From the NCBI GenBank assembly GCA_001464665.1, contig LNDP01000023.1:470157-534156 (forward strand): DNA of 64,000 bases. Reading direction: 5' to 3'. This DNA is from Acidobacteria bacterium Ga0074141. GTDB lineage: Bacteria > Acidobacteriota > Blastocatellia > Pyrinomonadales > Pyrinomonadaceae. The position numbers were made by a program, and so were the translations under genes. Below the pieces are notes generated by a model. The model made no database searches. It was not told the DNA's origin and worked only from the letters and a program-made list of their open reading frames with translations. Position 1 is the first letter of the stretch. Every line of letters starts with the position of its first letter. This document shows, piece by piece, positions 23,225 through 31,236 of the stretch.

Positions 23225-25642
23225 CTAGCGCTCGAGCGTGTTGAAAATGAACGGAAACGTCGCCCAGCTCTGACCGCGGTGCTGCGGGCGGAAGGCGAAG
23301 AGCACGATGCTGCCCTTGCCGTATGCGGCCTCGAGCATGGCGGGCTTTGCGTTGATCATCTTCTCGCCGAGCATCCAGCCGGACATAAGCGCGTCGCGAT
23401 TGGCGTAGTAGGCAACCGTGCGAATGCGGCCGACGGGCGCCGCGGGCTCGCCGGTCACCTCAAACGCCGAGCTGTTCGTAAAATAAGCGGGCGTTTCTTC
23501 GAGCGTGTTGCGCGCGAGCGGGTGTCGGAGATCGACCTCGAGCTTTACGACGGAACCCGGATTGTAAAATTCGCGGCGGTTAACGCCGGCGAGTACGTTC
23601 TTGATCGGCAGGCCGAATTCCTTTATGACCGTGCCGCACGAGGCGTCAAAGCAAACGAGCCGGCCGCCGTTCTCGACGAACCGCTTAAGGTTTGCGATGC
23701 CCTCCGCACCCATTCCGCCGGTAAATTCCTGCGGGTATCGCTCGGCCGAAAGCCCGCGGAGCAAGCCGTTCTCGCCGATCGACGGCACGATGATGACGTC
23801 GTATTTGCTCAGGTCGCCGGACCGCATTGCAGGGTCACCGACCGAGTCGTATTTGATCTGATGTGTATCGAGCACGAGCCGCGTCCAGCCTTCATCCATC
23901 GAGCCCGCCCAGCCCTTATAAAGCCCAATGCGAGCAGGGTTCTTGAGCGGATTCCGCACTTTGGCAAAGGGCTCCTTCGCCGGCCCAAGATTCATAACGG
24001 CCCGAGCCTGATCGATGCTGGCAACCGGCTTGAGCGTGTTGCGAAACTTTTCAAGGTCGCGGGTGTCCCAAACAACATCGGACTCGATGCCCATCTGCAG
24101 CGGCAACGTCCATCCGGCAACGTCATATGGCGTATCGGGCGACCCATCGGCCGCGATCCTGTCCGGATAGGTCTGCCGTTCGAATAGGCTGAGCACGTTC
24201 TGCTTCTTCGGCTGGTTCACGAAAACGATGAAACTGCCGAGCGGCATCTCGTGATACTCGTCGATGTCTTTGTTGTGCTTGAACCAGAGCTCGCTGGTCA
24301 TCTCATGAACCTCGATGCCCTGCCACATCAAGATCTGCAAGAAGCGGGCGATGGTCTCCGTGTTCGGTTGCCCGGCGGTCATAACGAAGGCCTGCGGCTC
24401 TCCGGGTACGGGCTTGAGCGTCGCCCGGTTGAGTTCGAGAAAATTCTTGAGGTAGTGCTCGCGGTGCTTTGCCGACAGCGTCAGCAGCGATCGGCTAGCG
24501 ATCATTTCGATCTCGGCGATGTCTTTCGGCCGCCAAAGCCCGCCTTCCCATGGGTTCGGGTGATTGATCGCCGGTTCAAGCGGTGAGCGAAGCCCACGGA
24601 CCGGCCGCGTTTCCTTGAGCCGTTCCTTCGTGATCGTTACGGGCGTCATCAGGTCTGCACTCGCTGCTTCGGACAAGATGCCGATCGAATTGTGGTAATA
24701 AGGCGCCGTCCGAAAGCCGCCGTGCCACCACATATCGAACGTCGTGTTTGTCGCAACGCCGCGGATGCCGGACGCTTCAAGATCGGCGGCCATCTTGTAC
24801 CCCACAACGCCGACCTCGTGGACGATCGAGGGCGTTATGCGCGGATTTGGCGGATCGTGAAACGGCGGGATGACGAACCGCGGCCCGAACTGGCCCATCT
24901 GATGAACGTCGAAAACAAATTGCGGGAACCAGTCCTGCCAGTAGAGCTTGGTGATCGCCTGCGATTCTTTTAGGTTGAGCATGAACCAATCGCGGTTGTT
25001 GTCGTGACCGGCATAGTGGTGATAAAGCTCGGGCGGCACCGTGCCCTCGCTCTTAGTTCCAAGCGTTTTACGGTACCAATCGGCGACGATATCGATGCCA
25101 TCCGGGTTCGACGAAGGTATGAGAAGCAGGATCGTGTTCTTGAGTATTTCTTTGGTCGCTTCGTCGGTCGCCGCCGCCATTTCATACGCGAGGTTCATCG
25201 ACATCTGCGAGGCGACGATCTCATTCGAATGGATCGAGCACGAGATGGAAACGATTGTCTTGCCCTCGCGGAGGTAGAGCGATTCTTCTTCGATGATGCC
25301 GTTCGGGACGATGGTCCGCGGATCGGCGAGCTTTCGGTTGATGTCGCGATAGCGGTCGAGCTCGCGGATGTTCTCCTCGGACGAGATAAAGGCGACGATC
25401 ATCGGCCGGCCGAGCGTCGTCTTGCCAAACTCCTGCACGCGGACGCGCGGGCTCGCGGCATCAAGCTTCGCAAAGTAATTGCGGATCTGCGTCCAATCGG
25501 CTATCGTCCGGTCGTCGGTTGGGTGAAACCCGAGAACCGACTTCGGCGTCGGCACCTGTGCGACAATCGCGAGAGAAAGAAGTAAAATCAGTCCGCAAAG
25601 CCGCAAAGCGGAACTAGCGCGAAGAAGTGATGTCTTAATCAT
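23225..25642 (-). CDS. Secreted M14-family zinc carboxypeptidase
   Basis: 805 residues from ATG 25642. Signal peptide (LCGLILLLSLAIVAQ), then a peptidase M14 domain: zinc ligands in SIHSNEIVAS (His138, Glu141), substrate motifs IPSSNPDGID and GHDNNRDWFM, and the third ligand in VFDVHQMGQ. A large C-terminal part (residues ~430-805) includes IVPSIGENGLLRG and a glutamine-amidotransferase-like region, typical of the long M14 proteins of Bacteroidota and Acidobacteriota. It probably degrades peptides or peptidoglycan in the periplasm. The 18-base gap to the divergent plsC gene means the promoters overlap. Confidence 0.9.
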   Translation of the reverse strand: MIKTSLLRASSALRLCGLILLLSLAIVAQVPTPKSVLGFHPTDDRTIADWTQIRNYFAKLDAASPRVRVQEFGKTTLGRPMIVAFISSEENIRELDRYRDINRKLADPRTIVPNGIIEEESLYLREGKTIVSISCSIHSNEIVASQMSMNLAYEMAAATDEATKEILKNTILLLIPSSNPDGIDIVADWYRKTLGTKSEGTVPPELYHHYAGHDNNRDWFMLNLKESQAITKLYWQDWFPQFVFDVHQMGQFGPRFVIPPFHDPPNPRITPSIVHEVGVVGYKMAADLEASGIRGVATNTTFDMWWHGGFRTAPYYHNSIGILSEAASADLMTPVTITKERLKETRPVRGLRSPLEPAINHPNPWEGGLWRPKDIAEIEMIASRSLLTLSAKHREHYLKNFLELNRATLKPVPGEPQAFVMTAGQPNTETIARFLQILMWQGIEVHEMTSELWFKHNKDIDEYHEMPLGSFIVFVNQPKKQNVLSLFERQTYPDRIAADGSPDTPYDVAGWTLPLQMGIESDVVWDTRDLEKFRNTLKPVASIDQARAVMNLGPAKEPFAKVRNPLKNPARIGLYKGWAGSMDEGWTRLVLDTHQIKYDSVGDPAMRSGDLSKYDVIIVPSIGENGLLRGLSAERYPQEFTGGMGAEGIANLKRFVENGGRLVCFDASCGTVIKEFGLPIKNVLAGVNRREFYNPGSVVKLEVDLRHPLARNTLEETPAYFTNSSAFEVTGEPAAPVGRIRTVAYYANRDALMSGWMLGEKMINAKPAMLEAAYGKGSIVLFAFRPQHRGQSWATFPFIFNTLER

Positions 25643-25660
25643 CGTTTTGTTAGTAAAAGA

Positions 25661-26482
25661 ATGCCGGAAGATATAGCCCAACTCGCCCGACCCGACACGG
25701 CCGACATCGCCTTTGAAGAAGCGATCCGCGAGAACAAAAAGATCACGTTTCCTTTACAAGAGTCTAGCAAATCGCGACTTGCCGGAAAAATTCGCTACTG
25801 GTGGAGTTGGTTCGTCGCCGGTACGATGCTCTTAATTATTGGCCCGCCATCACTAGTTATTCTTGGAATTATCAACAAGAAAATCTGGCTTTACCCGATC
25901 GCCCGTTGGGGAGCGGCTCAGTGGCTGCGGGCAAGCGGTGCTCGTATAGTCGTCCGCGGCGGCGAGAACCTGCCCGAGGGCGAAACCTTCGTGTTTGCCT
26001 CAAACCATCGATCGTATCTGGACACCGCAACGCTCTTTTTCTACACCGGCAAAAAGCTCGGCCTCGTCGCCAAAAGGGAATTGCTTGCGGTGCCGATATT
26101 CGGCCAGGGAATGCACTACGTCAACATCTTTGCCATAGACCGCTCGAACCCCGAAAAGGCCCGCCGCTCAATGGAAAAGGCCCGCAAGACGATGGAAAAA
26201 GGTTTTTCGTTTGGTATTTTTGTCGAGGGCACGCGGGCAATGCCGGGCGAACTCCTGCCCTTCAAAAAAGGGGCCTTTCACCTCGCCTTGCAGACCGGAT
26301 CAAGGATAGTCCCGGTCGCCATCAAGCATACGGATATGATGATGGGAAAGCGGACAGGCGTCGCATACGCAGGTGAGATTGAGATGGTTTTGCTCCCCCC
26401 GGTCGAGACAAAAGGCCGCGAGTTGATGGACATCCTGACCGAAACCCGGCGAGCGGTAGCAGAGGAACTCGCAAAGAGTTAA
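25661..26482 (+). CDS. plsC: 1-acyl-sn-glycerol-3-phosphate acyltransferase (PlsC-like)
   Basis: 273 residues. A hydrophobic segment (FVAGTMLLIIGPPSLVILGI, ~51-70) is followed by the acyltransferase motif NHRSYLD (H116-x4-D121) and motif III FVEGTRAMPGE. The enzyme makes phosphatidic acid at the inner membrane. The ~45-residue N-terminal tail before the membrane helix is longer than in E. coli PlsC. Confidence 0.92.
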   Translation: MPEDIAQLARPDTADIAFEEAIRENKKITFPLQESSKSRLAGKIRYWWSWFVAGTMLLIIGPPSLVILGIINKKIWLYPIARWGAAQWLRASGARIVVRGGENLPEGETFVFASNHRSYLDTATLFFYTGKKLGLVAKRELLAVPIFGQGMHYVNIFAIDRSNPEKARRSMEKARKTMEKGFSFGIFVEGTRAMPGELLPFKKGAFHLALQTGSRIVPVAIKHTDMMMGKRTGVAYAGEIEMVLLPPVETKGRELMDILTETRRAVAEELAKS

Positions 26483-26512
26483 GGCACCGGACCGAAGCCC
26501 GATGCCTTTATG
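26482..26512 (+). terminator. Weak terminator-like hairpin after plsC
   Basis: AAGGCA and TGCCTT arms flank a GC-rich interior with a short T-rich tail (TTTAT). It lies between convergent plsC and the outer-membrane-sorting-like gene. Confidence 0.35.
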
Positions 26513-26533
26513 AGATGTCATTCTGTGACAAAC

Positions 26534-27349
26534 TTATTGCGTGTCGTCGTCTTCGAGAATTCGAACCTCGGTTCGGCCGAGTTTATAGTCCGTGTATTTC
26601 ACCTTCATCCGCATCCGGACCGAATAGCCGTTGTCGAAGACGAGTTCGTCATCGGCATAGGAATACGAAGGGAACCAGTATTTGCCGTCAACGTTCTCAC
26701 GCCATGTCTCGACCACCGGAAACTTATTCTGCTTGGTCTCAGGAACACCCTTGCCCTTCGATTTAACGATCATCAGGTCTCGGTCATCTACCCAGATGCG
26801 GCCGGTAAAAAGCCGCTGTTTGGTCTTTTTCGGGTTCGGTATGACCTTCGGCGAGACGTCAAAGACAAAAAGGTTAAGCTCGTCGATCTTTTCTTCTCCG
26901 AGATAGGTGAAGCTGTATTCAGCAACGGCTGAAGGCTCGAGAGCAAAAGGATTGACGCCGCCGAGGTCTTCGATATCCTCAGGCGTAACGCTTATCTCGG
27001 TCAGCGTCGAGACTGGAAAGAACGTTATCCGCTCAAAGCGTCGGCCATCGCCGGTAAAGGTCATGAACGAATCGCGGCGATATACGCCGGTTATCTGCCC
27101 GCCCATCCCGATCGTCTGAATCTCGGCCGAGCGGTTAAAGACGTAGTCCATCAACGCCTGCCGAAACATAAATTCGTTATCGGTGACCTTTTTGATGATG
27201 CGGTCGATCTCCGCCTGAGGCAGATCGGATTTTACGATCTTCGACTGCGATATTTGGGCCGGCGAAACCGAAGAAAATATCGCAACCGCGATGGTGAACA
27301 CCAGCGGCCTAAGAACAACAGCCGAAAACTGAGACTTGATGGATATCAT
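26534..27349 (-). CDS. Exported lipoprotein-sorting-like protein (LolA/YdaM-like fold)
   Basis: 271 residues. Signal peptide (VFTIAVAIFSSVSPAQ), then long beta-rich stretches: AVAEYSFTYLGEEKIDELNLFVFDVSP, RLFTGRIWVDDRDLMIVKSKG and GKYWFPSYSYADDELVF. The RIWVDDRDLMIV pattern is that of the outer-membrane lipoprotein-sorting and LolA-like family, which binds hydrophobic ligands in the periplasm. The family call is from pattern memory, and the ligand is unknown. The first ~25 residues after the signal form a helical cap. Confidence 0.6.
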   Translation of the reverse strand: MISIKSQFSAVVLRPLVFTIAVAIFSSVSPAQISQSKIVKSDLPQAEIDRIIKKVTDNEFMFRQALMDYVFNRSAEIQTIGMGGQITGVYRRDSFMTFTGDGRRFERITFFPVSTLTEISVTPEDIEDLGGVNPFALEPSAVAEYSFTYLGEEKIDELNLFVFDVSPKVIPNPKKTKQRLFTGRIWVDDRDLMIVKSKGKGVPETKQNKFPVVETWRENVDGKYWFPSYSYADDELVFDNGYSVRMRMKVKYTDYKLGRTEVRILEDDDTQ

Positions 27350-27420
27350 AAGCTTTGCCCCGAAACTCCTTTGATGCAGCCATTGCGGCGGAAGTTGACC
27401 GAATTTCGCCTGACAACGAT

Positions 27421-28137
27421 CTACTTCTGCGGCGGCCGGCTCGGCCGGAGCTCGACCTTGCTCGGCAATGCACGCTCAGGCATCGCGAGCAGATCAATAA
27501 TGACCTGTGCAATATCCGCCGGCTGGAGCTGCCACATCTTATCCTCGCTCGGCTGGTCGCCGCCGAATGCCGTATTTACGCTGCCGGGACAGATATAGCT
27601 GACCTTGATCTTGTCGTGGCGGACCTCCTGCATTAGCGCCTCGCTGAAGCCGTTGAGGCCGAACTTCGAAGCATTGTATGCCGCCATTCGCGGATGGGCA
27701 TTCTGCCCCGCAAGCGAAGAGATATTGAAGATATAACCTCCGCCGCGGCTCTTTAGCATCGGGATCGCGTAATGACAAGAGTAAAAAACACCGTAAAGAT
27801 TCGTCTCGATGGTCTGCCGAAAGTCCTCGCCCGAAAGCTCCTCGACCGTCTTCCCGAAGTAGCCGATCCCGGCGTTATTGACCAGAATGTCGAGCCCGCC
27901 AAAGATGCGTTCACACTCGGCGAGCATCATCCGCACCTGTTCCTCGCTCCGGACGTCGCACACCTCGCCGGCCACATCGCCCTTCTGCGAAAGCCGCTCG
28001 AGCGCATGCTTAAGGTCGCCCTTGTCGCGGCCGCAAATGAAGACACGAGCTCCGGCTTCGGTAAGCCGCTCGGCGACCGCAAATCCGATTCCCTTCGTCC
28101 CACCGGTAACGACGCACACCTTATTCTCAAGCTCCAT
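27421..28137 (-). CDS. Short-chain dehydrogenase/reductase (SDR)
   Basis: 238 residues, classical SDR: TGGTKGIG (residues 11-18) for NAD(P) binding, NNAGIG, a catalytic Ser in FNISSLAGQ and YNASK. Likely a 3-ketoacyl- or sugar-type reductase; substrate unknown. It is 6 bases downstream of a secreted unknown gene on the same strand and may share its transcript. Confidence 0.93.
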   Translation of the reverse strand: MELENKVCVVTGGTKGIGFAVAERLTEAGARVFICGRDKGDLKHALERLSQKGDVAGEVCDVRSEEQVRMMLAECERIFGGLDILVNNAGIGYFGKTVEELSGEDFRQTIETNLYGVFYSCHYAIPMLKSRGGGYIFNISSLAGQNAHPRMAAYNASKFGLNGFSEALMQEVRHDKIKVSYICPGSVNTAFGGDQPSEDKMWQLQPADIAQVIIDLLAMPERALPSKVELRPSRPPQK

Positions 28138-28143
28138 AGTTCC

Positions 28144-29028
28144 TCATTTTAACTTAAATACAGGAGCGTTCTTTCGATGAAGCTCCTTCCAGACGACGGT
28201 GATACTTCCATCCTCGTCGCGGGTGGCGATCTTGAACGCGAGTAAAAGATCTTTCTCGCCCGGACTGAACGAGTTACCCCGACGGAAGCCATAGGCGACG
28301 AGCCTTAGCCCGTAAATCTTGCCAACACGCGGCCAGGTTGAGGTCGTATAGCGAAATCCGCCGTCGCTTATCCCGGGTGCCAAACGAGCGGCTATCTCAT
28401 CTACCTCCTCCGGGCTCTTCGCCTGAGCTAAGCTAGCAAGAAAAGGCATTCCCGGTGTTTCTGCCGTTACTGAGGCGATATCCTCAACGCCGAGTTGGGT
28501 AAAGATCAAATGCGAGGTCGCCATCATCCCTCTTATCTGCCCTTCAAGATAAACGATATCCAGCAGCCATGACCCGAGCTGCTTTTCTCGAAATGAGTAA
28601 GTGGACGTTGCCCGAAAGATCGGGTTCATCATTTGCGTGGAACTCGCGGATTTGATCGCGAGCGGATCGGCCTCCGAACCATCACTCAGGAGTTTGAAAA
28701 CACCCGTATTGCGCATTTTGAGAAACGCGGCGTATTCCGTTTTGATCTCCGGTGAAATCTCCAGCCGGGCTTTTATCTCCTTTGAAAGCTCGACTGGCGG
28801 CCGCCCAATGGAATAACCGCGGGAGCCGGGACGAAGCGGCGGATTTCCTCGGCGCAGATAATCGGCCATCTGGCGTTCCCGCTCCGCCCGTTCCGCTTCC
28901 GGTGACCTTGGCGGCTGCTGTGCCTCAACAGGCATTGCCAACGAAAGCACGACGCTTACAAGAAATACGCAGGCAAAACCTGCGTTCAAAAATGAACCGG
29001 AGCTAAATGTATTGAGAGAAACTGCCAT
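28144..29028 (-). CDS. Exported protein of unknown function
   Basis: 294 residues. Signal peptide (FACVFLVSVVLSLAMPVEAQ), a charged RSPEAERAERERQMADYLRR segment, then a domain with KARLEISPEIKTEYAAFL, and a C-terminal third that ends in a mixed beta/charged region (RVGKIYGLRLVAYGF). No known motif is seen. The SDR gene follows 6 bases downstream. Confidence 0.65.
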   Translation of the reverse strand: MAVSLNTFSSGSFLNAGFACVFLVSVVLSLAMPVEAQQPPRSPEAERAERERQMADYLRRGNPPLRPGSRGYSIGRPPVELSKEIKARLEISPEIKTEYAAFLKMRNTGVFKLLSDGSEADPLAIKSASSTQMMNPIFRATSTYSFREKQLGSWLLDIVYLEGQIRGMMATSHLIFTQLGVEDIASVTAETPGMPFLASLAQAKSPEEVDEIAARLAPGISDGGFRYTTSTWPRVGKIYGLRLVAYGFRRGNSFSPGEKDLLLAFKIATRDEDGSITVVWKELHRKNAPVFKLK

Positions 29029-29089
29029 CTACTCCTCCAAAGTCAAAAGTTCGGCCAAGCGTCAATTATACCGACCTTGTCAATAGAAT

Positions 29090-30559
29090 TTATAGAGCTT
29101 TTTTCAGCAGCTCGTTGACGATCTTCGGGTTTGCCTTGCCCTGCGAGGCTTTCATCACCTGACCGACGAAGAACCCGAAAAGCTTCTCATTGCCGCCGCG
29201 GTAGGCCGCGACCTGAGCTTCATTCGCCGAGATCACCTCTTCGACGATCTTCGCGATCGCACCTTCGTCCGAGACCTGCTCGAAGCCCTTTTCGGCGATC
29301 ACCTCAGCCGACGAACGGCCCGATGCAAACATTTCTACCAAAACCTCTTTCGCTTGATTGTTATTGATCTTGCCGGCATCGAGCGTCTTGATCAGCTCGG
29401 CAAGCCCGGCAGGCGTCACCGGCGAATCGGCCGCCGTCTTGCCGGCGTTGTTCAGTTCCCTGCTGAGCTCGGAAAGGATGTAGTTGGCCGTCGTCCGCGG
29501 ATTGCCCGATGCCTTTGCCGCCGCCTCGTAAAACTCCGCAAGCGAGATCTCGGCAACGAGCTGCGAGGCATCCGAATATGAAAGCGCATACTCCTCCATC
29601 AGCCGGTCACGCATCGTATCGGGAAGCTCCGGCATCTCGCTCTTTACGCGGTCGATAAATTCGGCCGTGACCTGCAGCGGCTGAAGATCGGGCTCGGGAA
29701 AGTACCGATAGTCGTGAGCATCTTCCTTCGAGCGCATCACCCGCGTTTCCTGTTTCGCCTCATCCCAGAGCCGCGTTTCCTGGCCAACGCCTTCGCCGGA
29801 TTCGTGTGCCGCGATCTGCCTTTCGATCTCAAACTCGATCGCCTTCTGCATAAACCGGACGGAGTTCAGATTCTTTAGCTCGACCTTGTTGTTAAATTTC
29901 GTTTCGCCCGTCCGCCTGACCGAAACGTTCGCCTCGCAGCGGAGATTTCCCTTCTCCATATCCGCATCGCTTGCCCCGACCCACTGAAGCACGCGACGAA
30001 TGTGATTTACGTAGTCATAGGCCTGCCACGACGTGCGAAAATCCGGCCCGGTAACGATCTCGCCAAGCGGCGTGCCGGCACGATTGAGGTCGATGTAAGA
30101 GTACTTATCGGTTTCGGGCAGGCCCTCGTGGACGTTCTTTCCCGCATCCTCTTCGAGGTGCATCCGGACGATCTCGATCGTCATCGGCCGCCACTCGCGG
30201 GCATGGCCGCTGTCGTCGCGCTCGGCGGTCATTATCGTCAGCTTGCCGTTCGCCGAAAATGGCTTGTCGTATTGCGAGATCTGGTAGCCCTTCGGCAGGT
30301 CGGGATAAAAATAATTCTTGCGGGCAAAGATCGAGGTCTCCTGTATCTCAAGCCCAAGAGAGAGCGCAGCCCTCGCACCGAGCTCGATAACCCGCCGATT
30401 AAGCACGGGCAATGCCCCCGGCAACCCTAGGCAAACCGGACACGTATTCGCGTTCGGCTCACCGCCAAATTCGACCCGGCAGCCGCAGAAGATCTTTGTC
30501 TCCGTTGCGAGCTGCGTGTGGATCTCCATCCCGATAACTGCTTCCCAGCCGTTCTTCAT
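29090..30559 (-). CDS. gatB: Asp/Glu-tRNA(Asn/Gln) amidotransferase subunit B
   Basis: 489 residues: MKNGWEAVIGMEIHTQLAT, the zinc-site Cys cluster FCGCRVEFGGEPNANTCPVC, and NVSVRRTG in the core. The C-terminal YqeY-like tail ends VNELLKKAL. With GatA and GatC (not in the window) it converts Glu-tRNA(Gln) to Gln-tRNA(Gln). A GCCCGC/GCGGGC hairpin at 30571-30597 lies in its leader without a T-run. Confidence 0.97.
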   Translation of the reverse strand: MKNGWEAVIGMEIHTQLATETKIFCGCRVEFGGEPNANTCPVCLGLPGALPVLNRRVIELGARAALSLGLEIQETSIFARKNYFYPDLPKGYQISQYDKPFSANGKLTIMTAERDDSGHAREWRPMTIEIVRMHLEEDAGKNVHEGLPETDKYSYIDLNRAGTPLGEIVTGPDFRTSWQAYDYVNHIRRVLQWVGASDADMEKGNLRCEANVSVRRTGETKFNNKVELKNLNSVRFMQKAIEFEIERQIAAHESGEGVGQETRLWDEAKQETRVMRSKEDAHDYRYFPEPDLQPLQVTAEFIDRVKSEMPELPDTMRDRLMEEYALSYSDASQLVAEISLAEFYEAAAKASGNPRTTANYILSELSRELNNAGKTAADSPVTPAGLAELIKTLDAGKINNNQAKEVLVEMFASGRSSAEVIAEKGFEQVSDEGAIAKIVEEVISANEAQVAAYRGGNEKLFGFFVGQVMKASQGKANPKIVNELLKKAL

Positions 30560-30653
30560 ATATTGCGACGCCCGCTAACAAAGGAAAAGATGCGGGCTAT
30601 TTAGAAATAATAGTCCGCATCTCGCCGTGTGCAAAGTTGTTCTCGTCCGAGGC

Positions 30654-31184
30654 CTATCGTGGCGGCCTTGGAGTTCTGATCGTAAAAGCCGGCCGCGGCC
30701 GCTCGGACCGCGGGGTATAAATATAGCTCGAACGCCCTCCCGGCTCGTAAATGACACCGCCCGGCGTTGCCCGCCAAACGAAACCCGACCGTGCCCAATA
30801 TCGCCTATTGCGGTATACGGGATAGCCATAAACGCCGTAGCCAACGACCTGTTGCCGGCCATTCTCAACGATCACGACCGATTCTTCGCGATCGGCCGCA
30901 GCTCGCGCAGCCATCGCTGCAAACTGTTCCCGCTGAATCCTTTCGGCACGAAGCCGTGCGGAAAGCTCATCCCTTTCACGGGCAGATTCGATCCGTCGCC
31001 GTTCAAGTTCCTCGGGCGAGGGCAGGCCGAGCCGTTCGTAGTTCTGACGATACTCCCGCTCGGCCTCAAGCCGTTCGGAGCGAAACTTTTCCAGATCGGC
31101 GTTGGTCACCGTCCGCGTTTGAGCATCAACCGCAAGCGGAGCGAGCATCAGACCAAATAACAACAAAAACAAGCCCTTCCTCAT
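30654..31184 (-). CDS. Small exported charged protein of unknown function
   Basis: 176 residues. Signal peptide (GLFLLLFGLMLAPLAVDAQ), a long Glu/Arg-rich helix probably forming a coiled coil (DLEKFRSERLEAEREYRQNY, EELERRRIESARERDEL), then a Tyr/Gly/Arg-rich tail (VYGYPVYRNRRYW). The gatB ATG is 94 bases downstream. Function not recognised; helix plus aromatic basic tail suggests an envelope-associated structural role. Confidence 0.6.
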   Translation of the reverse strand: MRKGLFLLLFGLMLAPLAVDAQTRTVTNADLEKFRSERLEAEREYRQNYERLGLPSPEELERRRIESARERDELSARLRAERIQREQFAAMAARAAADREESVVIVENGRQQVVGYGVYGYPVYRNRRYWARSGFVWRATPGGVIYEPGGRSSYIYTPRSERPRPAFTIRTPRPPR

Positions 31185-31236
31185 AATTTCACCTCGGTTA
31201 AAGAGATGATATCACGCCCCGGAAGGTTGCGGTCGA

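Noticed and set aside
23177-24187. Plus-strand 336-codon open frame over the M14 peptidase
   Set aside because: Antisense shadow. The peptidase has a signal peptide and all zinc ligands on the other strand.
30571-30597. Terminator before gatB
   Set aside because: The GCCCGC/GCGGGC stem has no T-run on the transcribed strand. It is noted only as a leader hairpin.
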